From: CAZNPA01 sp964575095
GTDB lineage: Bacteria; Pseudomonadota; Alphaproteobacteria; Rickettsiales; SXRF01
DNA length: 64,000 bases
Direction: 5' to 3'
Assembly: GCA_964575095.1 (NCBI GenBank)
Contig: CAZNPA010000008.1
Span: 1 to 64,000, forward strand
Shown: positions 25,215 through 33,922 of the stretch, one piece after another
Numbering within the stretch: position 1 is the stretch's first letter
Layout: every line of letters starts with the position of its first letter
Translations under genes and position numbers: made by a program
Notes under the pieces: generated by a model
The model's database searches: none
Told to the model about the DNA's origin: nothing
Seen by the model: only the letters and a program-made list of their open reading frames with translations

Positions 25215-26236
25215 GCGCAGCCGCCAAGAAAAAACAAACAGCCAAGCAAATCTCTTTCTGGTCGGACCGAAATCTGGCCTTGGAGGCCGTGCGCGTCACC
25301 GAAGCAGCAGCACTTGCCGCCTCGCGCTGGATGGGGCAGGGCCAGGAAAAAGCCGCCGACCGCGCGGCGGTGAATGCCATGCGCGAAGCGCTAAACGGGC
25401 TATCGATTGATGGCACCGTAGTTATCGGCGAAGGCGAGCGCGACAAGGCGCCGATGCTCTATATCGGCGAAAAAGTTGGAAGCTCCCCCGGCGGCGGGCG
25501 GCAGATCGACATCGCGCTCGATCCGCTGGAAGGCACCACCATCTGCGCCAAGGGCGGCGTCAATTCGCTGGCGGTCATCGCCATGGCGGAGAAAGGCGGC
25601 TTCCTGCACGCGCCGGACGTTTATATGAACAAGATCGCCGTCGGCGGCGGATTGCCGGAGGGCGTCGTCGAGCTTGATAATAGCCCGGCCACCAATTTAA
25701 AGCGCCTCGCCAAGGCAAAAAAATGCGAGATTTCCGATCTCGTCGTCTGCATACTGGAACGCGATAGACACGAAGCACTGATCGCCAAAACGCGCGAAGC
25801 CGGCGCCCGCATTAAACTGATTTCCGATGGCGACGTGGCCGGCGTCATCGCCACCTCGGTGCCGGAAGCGGGCATCGATCTTTACATCGGTATCGGCGGC
25901 GCGCCGGAAGGCGTGCTGGCGGCGGCGGCGCTGCGCTCGATCGGCGGCCAGATGCAAGGACGATTGCTGTTCTCCAAGCAGGAAGAAAAAACCCGCGCCA
26001 AGCGCATGGGCGTCTCCGACCTGAACAAAACCTACCATCTCGAAGATTTGGCCAAGGGCGACGTCATGTTCGCCGCCACCGGCGTCACCGATGGCTCAAT
26101 GCTGAAGGGCGTTCGCCGTTTTCCCGGCGGCGCCACCACGCACTCGATCGTCATGCGCTCCAAGACCGGCACCGTCCGCACCATCGAGGCGCGGCATAAT
26201 TTCACGAGAAAGACGTGGGGGGATCCTCAGTCGTAG
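25211..26236 (+). CDS. glpX: Class II fructose-1,6-bisphosphatase GlpX
   Basis: A 341-residue metal-dependent phosphatase of gluconeogenesis. Seen motifs are the early SDRNLALEAVRVTEAAALAAS, the metal-binding VIGEGERDKAPMLYIGE and DIALDPLEGTTICA, plus IGIGGAPEGVLAAAAL. It is the usual downstream partner of hom in this class. The start overlaps the hom stop by four bases. Confidence 0.95.
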   Translation: MSAAAKKKQTAKQISFWSDRNLALEAVRVTEAAALAASRWMGQGQEKAADRAAVNAMREALNGLSIDGTVVIGEGERDKAPMLYIGEKVGSSPGGGRQIDIALDPLEGTTICAKGGVNSLAVIAMAEKGGFLHAPDVYMNKIAVGGGLPEGVVELDNSPATNLKRLAKAKKCEISDLVVCILERDRHEALIAKTREAGARIKLISDGDVAGVIATSVPEAGIDLYIGIGGAPEGVLAAAALRSIGGQMQGRLLFSKQEEKTRAKRMGVSDLNKTYHLEDLAKGDVMFAATGVTDGSMLKGVRRFPGGATTHSIVMRSKTGTVRTIEARHNFTRKTWGDPQS

Positions 26237-26241
26237 ACAGC

Positions 26242-26670
26242 ATGACAGATTTTCGTAGCAAAGAAACCAAGCGGCTGGAGGACAAAAATATCGACCTGGT
26301 GGCAGCGTGGAACGAGATGAAAATTTTTCTTAGGAAACGGCTCAGAGAAGGGCGCGAACAAGGTATCTCTGACGGCAGTGGCCATTACCAAATACGGGGG
26401 AAATCGGTGTATTTGCCCACCGGCACTACTTATTTTTTCCAGGCGCAGCAATTGCCCACCGCCTGGAAACCCTTCATTGATTGCCGCGGGACGATGTTTG
26501 AAATACACCTTGAAAGATTACGCCAAGGCGCCCTTGAAAAAGGTATCATCACCGGCAATAACCGTTATGCGGAAGATAAAATATTTAACGCACTGGTTGA
26601 GCGCATCACCGCCGGCCGCACGGCGTTTATGGCCCACGGGCAGTCGGTGGTAAGCCCGGTCTATCGCTAA
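26242..26670 (+). CDS. Hypothetical protein
   Basis: About 142 residues from MTDFRSKETKRLED; an in-frame start nine codons upstream would overlap the end of glpX and is less attractive. The protein is soluble, with a charged helical N-terminus (EMKIFLRKRLREGREQG), a central beta-rich part (HYQIRGKSVYLPTGTTYFFQ) and no membrane segment or signal peptide. I do not recognise a family. It ends three bases from the convergent DUF6624-like gene. The composition is somewhat more AT-rich than glpX. Confidence 0.55.
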   Translation: MTDFRSKETKRLEDKNIDLVAAWNEMKIFLRKRLREGREQGISDGSGHYQIRGKSVYLPTGTTYFFQAQQLPTAWKPFIDCRGTMFEIHLERLRQGALEKGIITGNNRYAEDKIFNALVERITAGRTAFMAHGQSVVSPVYR

Positions 26671-26673
26671 ACG

Positions 26674-27267
26674 CTAATGCAGATTTCCTGGAAACGGAAT
26701 GACGTTTTCCGGCGGCATGACGACTTTTTCGCCGCCGCCCAATAGCGGCCGGTAAAATTCCATATCCCCACCGTTGATACGCTGAAGAAAATCGGCCAGG
26801 GTTTCCTGCACCCCCACTTCGGCGCGAAGATTATCGACATGATCGGGGTCTTCAAGTGGTTTAGGCACAAAGCAACCGTTGGTGACTTCGCGCACCTGCG
26901 TGCCGAAACGCTGATGGCGCTCGAGATTGCACAAAATACGGTCGGTAAGACAGGCAAGGTAGGAAAGCTTTAGGCGGCCTTGCTTGGCCAGCTGCAGCAT
27001 GAGCTGATGGCATAGCATCTGGAACTCAGGATCGTAATCGGAATGCAGCACGACCAAAAACGACGCTTCTTCCATCTCCAGGTCGAATTTGGCAGCGCTC
27101 GGCCAGCCGTTTTCGGCAATGAAGGATTTCAGCGCCTCACTTTTCTTGCGGTGGATGCCCTCTAGAAAGCGCAGCGAGCTTAGGTTATAAGCCGGACTTA
27201 CCCGCGGTGGCAATTCGGCAGCGGTTTTAAGGCTGAATAGATGACTAATGTGTGCGGCGTCGAGCAT
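26674..27267 (-). CDS. DUF6624-like protein of unknown function
   Basis: A 197-residue cytosolic protein. Spaced residues match my recollection of DUF6624: GWPSAAKFDLEMEEASFLVVLHSD, FQMLCHQLMLQL, LSYLACLTDRILC, QRFGTQV, and DPDHVDNLRAEVGV. No function is known for that family. There is no signal peptide. It faces the dctA-type gene divergently across about 90 bases. Confidence 0.6.
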   Translation of the reverse strand: MLDAAHISHLFSLKTAAELPPRVSPAYNLSSLRFLEGIHRKKSEALKSFIAENGWPSAAKFDLEMEEASFLVVLHSDYDPEFQMLCHQLMLQLAKQGRLKLSYLACLTDRILCNLERHQRFGTQVREVTNGCFVPKPLEDPDHVDNLRAEVGVQETLADFLQRINGGDMEFYRPLLGGGEKVVMPPENVIPFPGNLH

Positions 27268-27358
27268 TTTTTGGTGTTTCTTTAGTTCATTATAGCGTAA
27301 ATTTTACGGGCTGTCATCGCCGTAAAACCCTAAAAGCCGCAGTTTTTAAGGCTATTTC

Positions 27359-28615
27359 ATGATTGCTTGGACTAAACATCTTTATATTCAGGTTATTATC
27401 GCCATCGTTCTTGGGGTCGCTTTTGGCTGTATGATGCCGCACGAGGCGGCAGCGATGAAACCGCTGGCGGATGCGTTTATCAAGCTCATCAAAATGCTGA
27501 TCGCTCCCATCGTCTTTTGCACGGTGGTAACGGGTATTGCCGGCATGAAGAATATGGCCACCGCCGGACGCATCGGCCTTAAGGCTATTATTTACTTCGA
27601 GGTGCTGACAACGCTGGCGCTGCTCATCGGGCTGGCCGTGGCGCACCTGCACCAGCCCGGACTCAACCTGCATATCGATATGAGGACGCTCGATGCCGGT
27701 AGCATGAAAGACTATACCGCAAAAGCTGCTGCAACCGGCTCCGGCGTAGATTTTTTTCTGCATCTCATCCCGACAACGATCGTCGACGCCTTCGCCAAGG
27801 GCGACATGCTGCAGGTTCTGCTGATATCCGTTCTCTTCGCACTGGCGTTGATGAGTCTGGGCGGGCGTGGCGAAGCGGTTCACAATTTTATCCACCAGCT
27901 TTCCGCCGTTTTATTCACGATGATGGGCTGGGTCGTGCGGCTGGCGCCCATCGGCGCCTTTGCCGCCATGGCCTTTGCCGTCGGGAAATACGGCGTCGAT
28001 ATATTGACGTCGCTGGCGGCGCTGATGCTGGATTTTTACCTGACCTGCATTGTATTCATCGCCGTCGGTCTGGGCGGCGTCATGCGCCTGGCCGGGCTCA
28101 GGCTGTGGCCGTTCCTCAAATATATCAAAGAGGAAATCGTGCTGGTGCTCGGCACTTCATCGTCGGAAGCGGCGCTGCCGCGCATGCTGGATAAAATGGC
28201 GAAACTCGGCTGCGCCAAACCAGTCGTCGATATGGTGATCCCGACCGGCTATTCGTTCAACTTGGACGGCACCTGCATTTACCTCACCATGGCTGCGCTC
28301 TTCGTCGCTCACGCCACCGGCACCGAACTGACCTTTGCCGACGAACTCACATTACTGGCCGTGTTGCTCTTAACCTCCAAGGGCGCGGCGGCGGTCACCG
28401 GCGGCGGGTTCATCGTGCTGGCGGGAACGCTTTCCGCCATCGGCCATATTCCGGTCGAAGGGCTGGCGCTTATTCTGGGCGTCGATCGCTTCATGTCGGA
28501 GGGGCGCGCCATCACCAACCTCATCGGCAACGGCGTCGCCACGCTCGTCGTTTCCAAATGGGAGCGGGCGCTGGATATGAAAAAAGTAAAAGCGGGATTG
28601 GGAATTCGGGATTAG
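27359..28615 (+). CDS. Dicarboxylate/amino acid:cation symporter (DctA/GltP family)
   Basis: A 418-residue inner-membrane carrier. Family motifs are GTSSSEAALPRMLDKM (serine-rich hairpin), VIPTGYSFNLDGTCIYLTMA and GAAAVTGGGFIVLAGTL, which build the substrate and sodium sites, and DRFMSEGRAITNLIGNGVATLVVSKWE. Likely substrates are C4-dicarboxylates, glutamate or aspartate; sequence alone does not decide. The C-terminal residues GLGIRD are encoded by a heptamer palindrome, and the stop overlaps the stop of the convergent EamA gene. Confidence 0.9.
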   Translation: MIAWTKHLYIQVIIAIVLGVAFGCMMPHEAAAMKPLADAFIKLIKMLIAPIVFCTVVTGIAGMKNMATAGRIGLKAIIYFEVLTTLALLIGLAVAHLHQPGLNLHIDMRTLDAGSMKDYTAKAAATGSGVDFFLHLIPTTIVDAFAKGDMLQVLLISVLFALALMSLGGRGEAVHNFIHQLSAVLFTMMGWVVRLAPIGAFAAMAFAVGKYGVDILTSLAALMLDFYLTCIVFIAVGLGGVMRLAGLRLWPFLKYIKEEIVLVLGTSSSEAALPRMLDKMAKLGCAKPVVDMVIPTGYSFNLDGTCIYLTMAALFVAHATGTELTFADELTLLAVLLLTSKGAAAVTGGGFIVLAGTLSAIGHIPVEGLALILGVDRFMSEGRAITNLIGNGVATLVVSKWERALDMKKVKAGLGIRD

Positions 28616-28671
28616 GGATTAAGAATAGTGATTTCTTTTTTCCTAATTCCCAATCCCGAATTCCCAATCCC
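28594..28671. repeat. Heptamer-word palindrome (GGGATTN) at the convergent ends of the symporter and EamA genes
   Basis: Left arm words GGGATTG, GGAATTC, GGGATTA, GGGATTA run from 28594 to 28621. The right arm at 28644-28671 is the inverted equivalent. Twenty bases (28594-28613 with 28652-28671) pair perfectly. Both genes end inside the element: one stop is at 28613-28615 and the other at 28612-28614. The hairpin, with a T-rich loop, could terminate transcription from both sides, but it also encodes both C-termini. Confidence 0.9.
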
Positions 28672-29532
28672 TAACTTTGCCTCACGGCGGGCGATATAAA
28701 CCGTACTGATGACGATGAGAAGCGCGCCCATCAATGTCGAAACCGTGATCGTCTCCCCGAACATTATATAGGCAAGGATACCGGCAAAAATCAGCCGCGT
28801 GAAATCGAACGGCATCAGGACTACCATGTCGGCACGCATGAAGGCACGCGTCAGCGCCAGGTGCGCCAGGGTCGAAAGCAGGGCGATTAAAAACACCAGC
28901 CATAACTGATAGGGCGTAACATCGTGCCAGTAAACAATAGCGGGCGGCACCGACCACGGAATCATAAAGAGCGCCATATAAAAGACGATAGTCTCCGGCG
29001 GTTCGGTACGCGTCAGCGTTTTCACCAGCACACCGGCTACCGCCATCATCGCCGACGACATCAGCACAAAACTGGCGGCCGGGCTGATGCCACCGATGTC
29101 CGGCCGCATGATCACCAGCATCCCGGTAAAACCCAGCACGATGGCGCCCCAGCGATGCAGGCCGGCTTTTTCGCGCAGGAACAGGATGGCAAAGATGGTG
29201 GAGAAAATGGGCGTCGTGAACGAGAGCGCCGTCGCCAGCGTGATCGGCATGATCGAGAGCGAATAAAACCACAGCTCCATCGACACCACCCCCACTGCCG
29301 CGCGCCAGAAATGGCTTTTAAGGCGTCGGGTCGGAAAACGCGGCGAGCGGCGCTGCAACGCCGCCGCCCAGACGACGATAATCACGAGGCTCATGACGTT
29401 GCGTAAAAACACCATCTCGGCCGGGTGCATGGTAAAGGACAGCAACCGGACGACGCTGGTCATAGCGGCGAAAAGCGCCATGCTGGCCAACATCAGGCCC
29501 ATGGCGACGATGGTTTTCGAGAATGTCGGCAT
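28612..29532 (-). CDS. EamA/DMT-family transporter
   Basis: A 306-residue membrane protein with ten hydrophobic segments in two EamA repeats, for example MGLMLASMALFAAMTSVVRLL and, in the second half, AASFVLMSSAMMAVAGVLV. Such proteins usually export metabolites; the substrate is unknown. The C-terminus, GIGNSGLGIRKKEITILNP, is encoded by the right and central parts of the heptamer palindrome. It diverges from glnD with about 40 bases between the starts. Confidence 0.88.
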   Translation of the reverse strand: MPTFSKTIVAMGLMLASMALFAAMTSVVRLLSFTMHPAEMVFLRNVMSLVIIVVWAAALQRRSPRFPTRRLKSHFWRAAVGVVSMELWFYSLSIMPITLATALSFTTPIFSTIFAILFLREKAGLHRWGAIVLGFTGMLVIMRPDIGGISPAASFVLMSSAMMAVAGVLVKTLTRTEPPETIVFYMALFMIPWSVPPAIVYWHDVTPYQLWLVFLIALLSTLAHLALTRAFMRADMVVLMPFDFTRLIFAGILAYIMFGETITVSTLMGALLIVISTVYIARREAKLGIGNSGLGIRKKEITILNP

Positions 29533-29574
29533 AGTGTTTGGATTGCTAAAAAATCACTGTATCATAGCGGCCGT

Positions 29575-32238
29575 ATGACCGCCATCGCCACTTTTTCCAC
29601 ACCAACACTACATGAACAGCTGACGAATTTCATGGACGCCGATCGTGAAAAAATGCTGGCGCATATCCGCCGCTGGCTGGCGACGGAAAAGCATCGCCTC
29701 AGAAACCGGTTTGTGTCCGACGGCGATGTGGCCTACCTGCTTTCGGGCGAGACTGCTCTTATCGACACACTGATAGCGGCGCTGTTCGGCCTTTACCACC
29801 GCGACAGCGAGGCGCCGGTGGCGCTGGTCGCTGTCGGCGGCTACGGGCGCAAGGAATTATTCCCGTATTCGGATATCGATCTTTTGTTTTTGCATGACGG
29901 CAGAAACGGCCGCACGGCGGAGCACATCGCTAAGAATATCCTGTACGTATTGTGGGATCTTGGGCTTGCCGTCGGCCAGGCGCACCGCACTATTGATGAG
30001 GCCATAGCGCTGGCCAAAGACGATATTACCATCAGAACGTCGTTACTCGATGCAAGGCTGGTGGCCGGCGACGCTAAAATACTTGAGCGTTTTCAGTCAC
30101 GGTTCCGGCAGGAAATCATTTCAAAAACCATCCCGCAATTCATCGAGGCTAAATTGGCCGAGCGCGACGAGCGGCATCATCACTTCGGCGATTCGCGTTA
30201 TGTGCTAGAGCCCAACGTCAAAGAAGGCAAGGGCGGGTTGCGCGACTTGCACACGCTGGCATGGCTGGCGCGTTACAGCACCCCCATCCACGACCTGAAA
30301 GACCTGATCAAAAAAAACATACTCACGCGTGAGGAATACGCCGCGTTTGAAAACGCACAGCAATTTCTAAGCAAAGTGCGGGCGCATCTGCATATTCTGG
30401 CCGAACGCGGCGAAGAGCGGCTGACGTTCGACCGTCAGCACGCAGTGGCGGTGGCGATGGGTTATGCGCACGCCAACCCCAACCGGGCGGTGGAGCGGTT
30501 CATGCGCCGGTATTTCGCCGCCGTGCGCGTGGCGGGGAACGTGACGCGCGTATTCTGCGCCTTGTTTGAAGCCATGCACCGGCCGGAGCCGCGCAAGCTG
30601 CTGACATGGCCGTGGACACCGGGTAAATTCAAGCGCGAAGGAAAGCGTCTTACTATCAAGAGCGCGCAGAGTTTCTCGCGGCAGCCCATTTTGATGCTGG
30701 AATTGTTCCACCTAAGCCGGATACAAAATCTTGATATTCATCCCGAGGCGCTGCAGGGGATCGCGCGGAATCTTTTCCGCATCGATCATAAACTTCGCAA
30801 CGATCCGCGTGCCGGCGAGATATTTCTCGACCTGTTGTTGACGGAAAACGGCGCCGAAACGAGCTTACGTAAAATGAGCGAAGCCGGGGTACTGGGACGG
30901 TTCATCCCGGAATTCGGCCGCGTCGTCGGCCAGACGCAGTTCAACATGTACCACGTCTATACCGTCGACGAGCATACGTTGGTGGCGATCGGCATCCTGC
31001 ACGCCATCGAAAATGGCGAATTCAAGAAAACGCTGCCGCTGGCCAGCCTTCTCTTTCATCGCATAAGAATGCGGCGCGTGCTGTATCTCTCGCTGTTCTG
31101 CCACGACATCGCCAAGGGCAGGGGCGGCGACCATTCGACGCTGGGCGAAAAAATTGTGACCAAGCTGGCGCGGCGTTTTGGATTCTCCGAAGAGGAGGCC
31201 GATACCGCCGCCTGGCTGGTGCGCCAGCATCTTCTTTTTTCCAACACGGCATTCAAACGCGATATCGACGACCCTAAAACCATCGAGGATTTCGTCGCCG
31301 AGGTGAAATCGCCGGAACGATTGAAGCTGTTATTGCTGCTGACGGTGGCCGATATGCGCGCCGTCAGCGCCACGGTATGGAACGCATGGAAAGCGGCGCT
31401 GTTAGAAGAGCTTTATCACGCCGCCGAGCAGATGATGGCCCAGGGCGAAGTCGTGCGCGAGCGGCAACAGACGAAAGAGTTGCGGCATGGTTTAATTGCG
31501 GCGCTTCCCGGCTGGGAAGAAAGCGCCATCGACGCCTACATTGAACAGGCGCCCGCCGGATTTCTGACTGGCCTGCCCGCCGCGCGCCATGCCGCTATCG
31601 CCCGCATGCTGAAGGAATCGGCACCGCTATTACTTGATACTGCACATGATTACGAACGGGCGATGACGGAGATCACCGTGGCCACGCCCGACCGGCCGGG
31701 ATTGTTTTCCAAACTCGCCGGCGCGATGTCGCTTTCGGGCGTCAACATTATCGGCGCCAAAATTTTCACACTCAAGAACGGCATGGCGATCGACGTCTTT
31801 CAGGTGCAGGACACGGCCGGCGATGTCTTCGACCGCACCGACCGGTTGGCCAGAATGTCGGCTGCTATCGAGCAGGCGTTGTCGGATGAGCTTAACCTGC
31901 CCAAGGCGCTTTCCGGACAACGCAAGCATTACGGCCGCACCAGCCGCGACGCGCATGCTGCCGCCGGGCAGGTGTTCATCGATAACAACGCCAGCAATAT
32001 TCACACCGTGATCGAGATCACCGGCCACGACCGCCCGGGATTTTTGTATCAGGTGACGCATGCTATCGCCGTGCTGGGGCTGTCTATTGCCAGCGCGCAC
32101 ATCTCGACCTACGGCACGCAAATCGCCGACGTGTTTTACGTTAAAGACGCTTTCGGTATGAAAATTCTGCACGACGCCAAAATAAAAGAGATACGCGACA
32201 CCATCCTGGCTGCGGTCAATAGCCCAGCGTCTGTTTGA
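29575..32238 (+). CDS. glnD: Bifunctional PII uridylyltransferase/uridylyl-removing enzyme
   Basis: An 887-residue nitrogen sensor that uridylylates PII when glutamine is low and reverses this when it is high. Domain order: nucleotidyltransferase with GGYGRKELFPYSDIDLLFLHD (about residue 85), GlnD helical region with LEPNVKEGKGGLRDLHTL, HD domain with LFCHDIAKGRGGDHS (about residue 505), and two ACT domains near the end (TPDRPGLFSKLAGAMSLSG; GHDRPGFLYQVTHAIAVLG). The start MTAIATFSTPTLHEQ is chosen because upstream in-frame codons overlap the divergent gene and show no GlnD similarity. The 3' end overlaps hdaA by 23 bases. Confidence 0.95.
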   Translation: MTAIATFSTPTLHEQLTNFMDADREKMLAHIRRWLATEKHRLRNRFVSDGDVAYLLSGETALIDTLIAALFGLYHRDSEAPVALVAVGGYGRKELFPYSDIDLLFLHDGRNGRTAEHIAKNILYVLWDLGLAVGQAHRTIDEAIALAKDDITIRTSLLDARLVAGDAKILERFQSRFRQEIISKTIPQFIEAKLAERDERHHHFGDSRYVLEPNVKEGKGGLRDLHTLAWLARYSTPIHDLKDLIKKNILTREEYAAFENAQQFLSKVRAHLHILAERGEERLTFDRQHAVAVAMGYAHANPNRAVERFMRRYFAAVRVAGNVTRVFCALFEAMHRPEPRKLLTWPWTPGKFKREGKRLTIKSAQSFSRQPILMLELFHLSRIQNLDIHPEALQGIARNLFRIDHKLRNDPRAGEIFLDLLLTENGAETSLRKMSEAGVLGRFIPEFGRVVGQTQFNMYHVYTVDEHTLVAIGILHAIENGEFKKTLPLASLLFHRIRMRRVLYLSLFCHDIAKGRGGDHSTLGEKIVTKLARRFGFSEEEADTAAWLVRQHLLFSNTAFKRDIDDPKTIEDFVAEVKSPERLKLLLLLTVADMRAVSATVWNAWKAALLEELYHAAEQMMAQGEVVRERQQTKELRHGLIAALPGWEESAIDAYIEQAPAGFLTGLPAARHAAIARMLKESAPLLLDTAHDYERAMTEITVATPDRPGLFSKLAGAMSLSGVNIIGAKIFTLKNGMAIDVFQVQDTAGDVFDRTDRLARMSAAIEQALSDELNLPKALSGQRKHYGRTSRDAHAAAGQVFIDNNASNIHTVIEITGHDRPGFLYQVTHAIAVLGLSIASAHISTYGTQIADVFYVKDAFGMKILHDAKIKEIRDTILAAVNSPASV

Positions 32239-32851
32239 CAAACGGGATCGTCAGGCGCCGATGTTCAGCCAGAGCCTTCCGGTCAAGCGCATCGACAATT
32301 TCCGCCACGCATGCAAACGAGCGGTCAATGCGAGGCAGCAGGAAAAGGATGACGTCTTCGTCGACCTTGAGCTGTCGATCAGAGAATTGCTTGCGCAGGG
32401 CGGCGGAGAGAACTTCGTCGTCGGGTGCGGTGATGCCGACGGAAGAAAGCGCCTTAAGCCGTGACGTAAGATCAGGCAGCGTAAACGGCAATTCAGAGGA
32501 CGGCAGCGCCGATGTCAGGAGCAGGGAAAATTTCCGTTCGCGGCTGTAATTTATCAGATGCAGAAATTGGCGCTCATCACCGATACGTTCGATATTTTCA
32601 ATCAGCGCATGCGTTTGTAATGCGTCGGGCACGGGCAGGGCATCATAAACTTCGGCGTTCGTATGCGCTGCCCAGATATGACCAAGATGCGTTTTACCGG
32701 CACCGCCCGGACCATGAAGCAACAGGGCGGAAGACGGCCAGTCCGGCCAGCGCGCGATCCACGCGTGCGCATCGCGGTTGCAGGTTGAGACATAAAAACT
32801 GCTTTCGGAAAATACCGGCGGCAGCTGGAGTGTGAGCGCGTATTGCGACAT
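32216..32851 (-). CDS. hdaA: DnaA-related regulator of replication initiation, HdaA/Hda
   Basis: A 211-residue AAA+ protein matching DnaA domain III. Walker A GPGGAGKTHLGHIW is at about residue 50, sensor-like SSELPFTLPDLTSRL follows, and the lid resembles Hda (LFLLPRIDRSFACVAEIVDALDRKAL). With the sliding clamp it promotes hydrolysis of DnaA-ATP to prevent re-initiation. A start QYALTLQLPP with a clamp-binding-like motif (QLPPVF) fits. The gene follows perM, a conserved alphaproteobacterial order. This regulator and the likely oriC are both in the window, about 24 kb apart. Confidence 0.88.
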   Translation of the reverse strand: MSQYALTLQLPPVFSESSFYVSTCNRDAHAWIARWPDWPSSALLLHGPGGAGKTHLGHIWAAHTNAEVYDALPVPDALQTHALIENIERIGDERQFLHLINYSRERKFSLLLTSALPSSELPFTLPDLTSRLKALSSVGITAPDDEVLSAALRKQFSDRQLKVDEDVILFLLPRIDRSFACVAEIVDALDRKALAEHRRLTIPFVKQTLGY

Positions 32852-32860
32852 AGGCGATAT

Positions 32861-33922
32861 CTATTTCTTCGCGCGATCGCTGGTGTAATAACCGCTGTCA
32901 AGATACTGATCAAGAGCGAAACGGATCAATACGCCGATAACCGCCGTCACCGGCACCGCCAGCAAAATACCGACGAAACCGAACAGCGCCGCGCCGGCCA
33001 GCATACCGAAAATAATCCACACCGGATGCAGGCCGACCTTGCTGCCGACCAACTTCGGCGTCAGAAAATAGCCTTCGAGCACCTGCCCGATCAAAAATAC
33101 CGCCGCCACCGCCCCGATTTGCGCATAATTGTCGAACTGGAACAAGGCAACGCCCAAAGCCACCAGGAGTCCGAACAGCACGCCGACGTAAGGCAGAATG
33201 ACAAGAAATCCGGTGATAGCGCCGATGACGATGCTAAATTTAAGCCCGGTCAAGCCAAGGCCGATGGAATAGTACGCTGCTAAAATCAAGCAGACATTGA
33301 TCTGCCCACGCAAAAACCCGGCCAAAGTGTGATTAATGACGGAAAGTTGCTGACGAATGGTGTGCGCATGCGCTTTGGGCAGCAGCCGGTTCAGGCGCGC
33401 CAGCATACGATCCCAGTCGAGCAGCAGGTAGAAAGTAACAACCGGAGTAATAAGAAGCAGCGACAGCAGGTTGACGATGACAATGCCGGACTGGAATACT
33501 CCGCTCAGGAAATCGCCGACCAGTTTAAGCAGCACGCCGGAAATATTGGTGATCGCCTGCTGGATGTCGGCCGCCGGCGCCGCCGGCAGCTTGCCGATAA
33601 AGCGCGAGATTTGATCGCCGTACTGCTGGCTGATGGCATTGGCGTATTCAGGTAGCGTCGAAATCAGGCCGGAAAACTGATCGATCACTATCGGCGTGAT
33701 CCACAGGCAAAGCAGGATGAGCACAAAAAAGAAGCAGGCGGTGATAAGAAGCGTCGCCAGCCCGCGCGAAAGTCCTTTGGCCTCCAGTTTGTCCGCCGCC
33801 GGATCGAGAAAATAGGCGGTCATGACGCCAACCACGAACGGCAGCAATATGCTGCGAATGAGATAAAGGAATACGAAAAAAACGATTCCGAGCGAAAGCC
33901 AAAACATCCAGCGTTTAGTCAC
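32861..33922 (-). CDS. perM: AI-2E/PerM-family membrane protein
   Basis: A 353-residue inner-membrane protein with the family arrangement: an N-terminal pair of helices (FWLSLGIVFFVFLYLIRSILLPFVVG with AYFLDPAADKLEAKG), a central amphipathic part, and the C-terminal block FSIVIGAITGFLVILPYVG and VGLHPVWIIFGMLAGAALFGFVGILLAVP. Function is unsettled; relatives export small molecules or act as ion antiporters. Translation probably starts at GTG, overlapping the DUF2066 gene by eight bases. It lies directly upstream of hdaA. Confidence 0.88.
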   Translation of the reverse strand: MTKRWMFWLSLGIVFFVFLYLIRSILLPFVVGVMTAYFLDPAADKLEAKGLSRGLATLLITACFFFVLILLCLWITPIVIDQFSGLISTLPEYANAISQQYGDQISRFIGKLPAAPAADIQQAITNISGVLLKLVGDFLSGVFQSGIVIVNLLSLLLITPVVTFYLLLDWDRMLARLNRLLPKAHAHTIRQQLSVINHTLAGFLRGQINVCLILAAYYSIGLGLTGLKFSIVIGAITGFLVILPYVGVLFGLLVALGVALFQFDNYAQIGAVAAVFLIGQVLEGYFLTPKLVGSKVGLHPVWIIFGMLAGAALFGFVGILLAVPVTAVIGVLIRFALDQYLDSGYYTSDRAKK

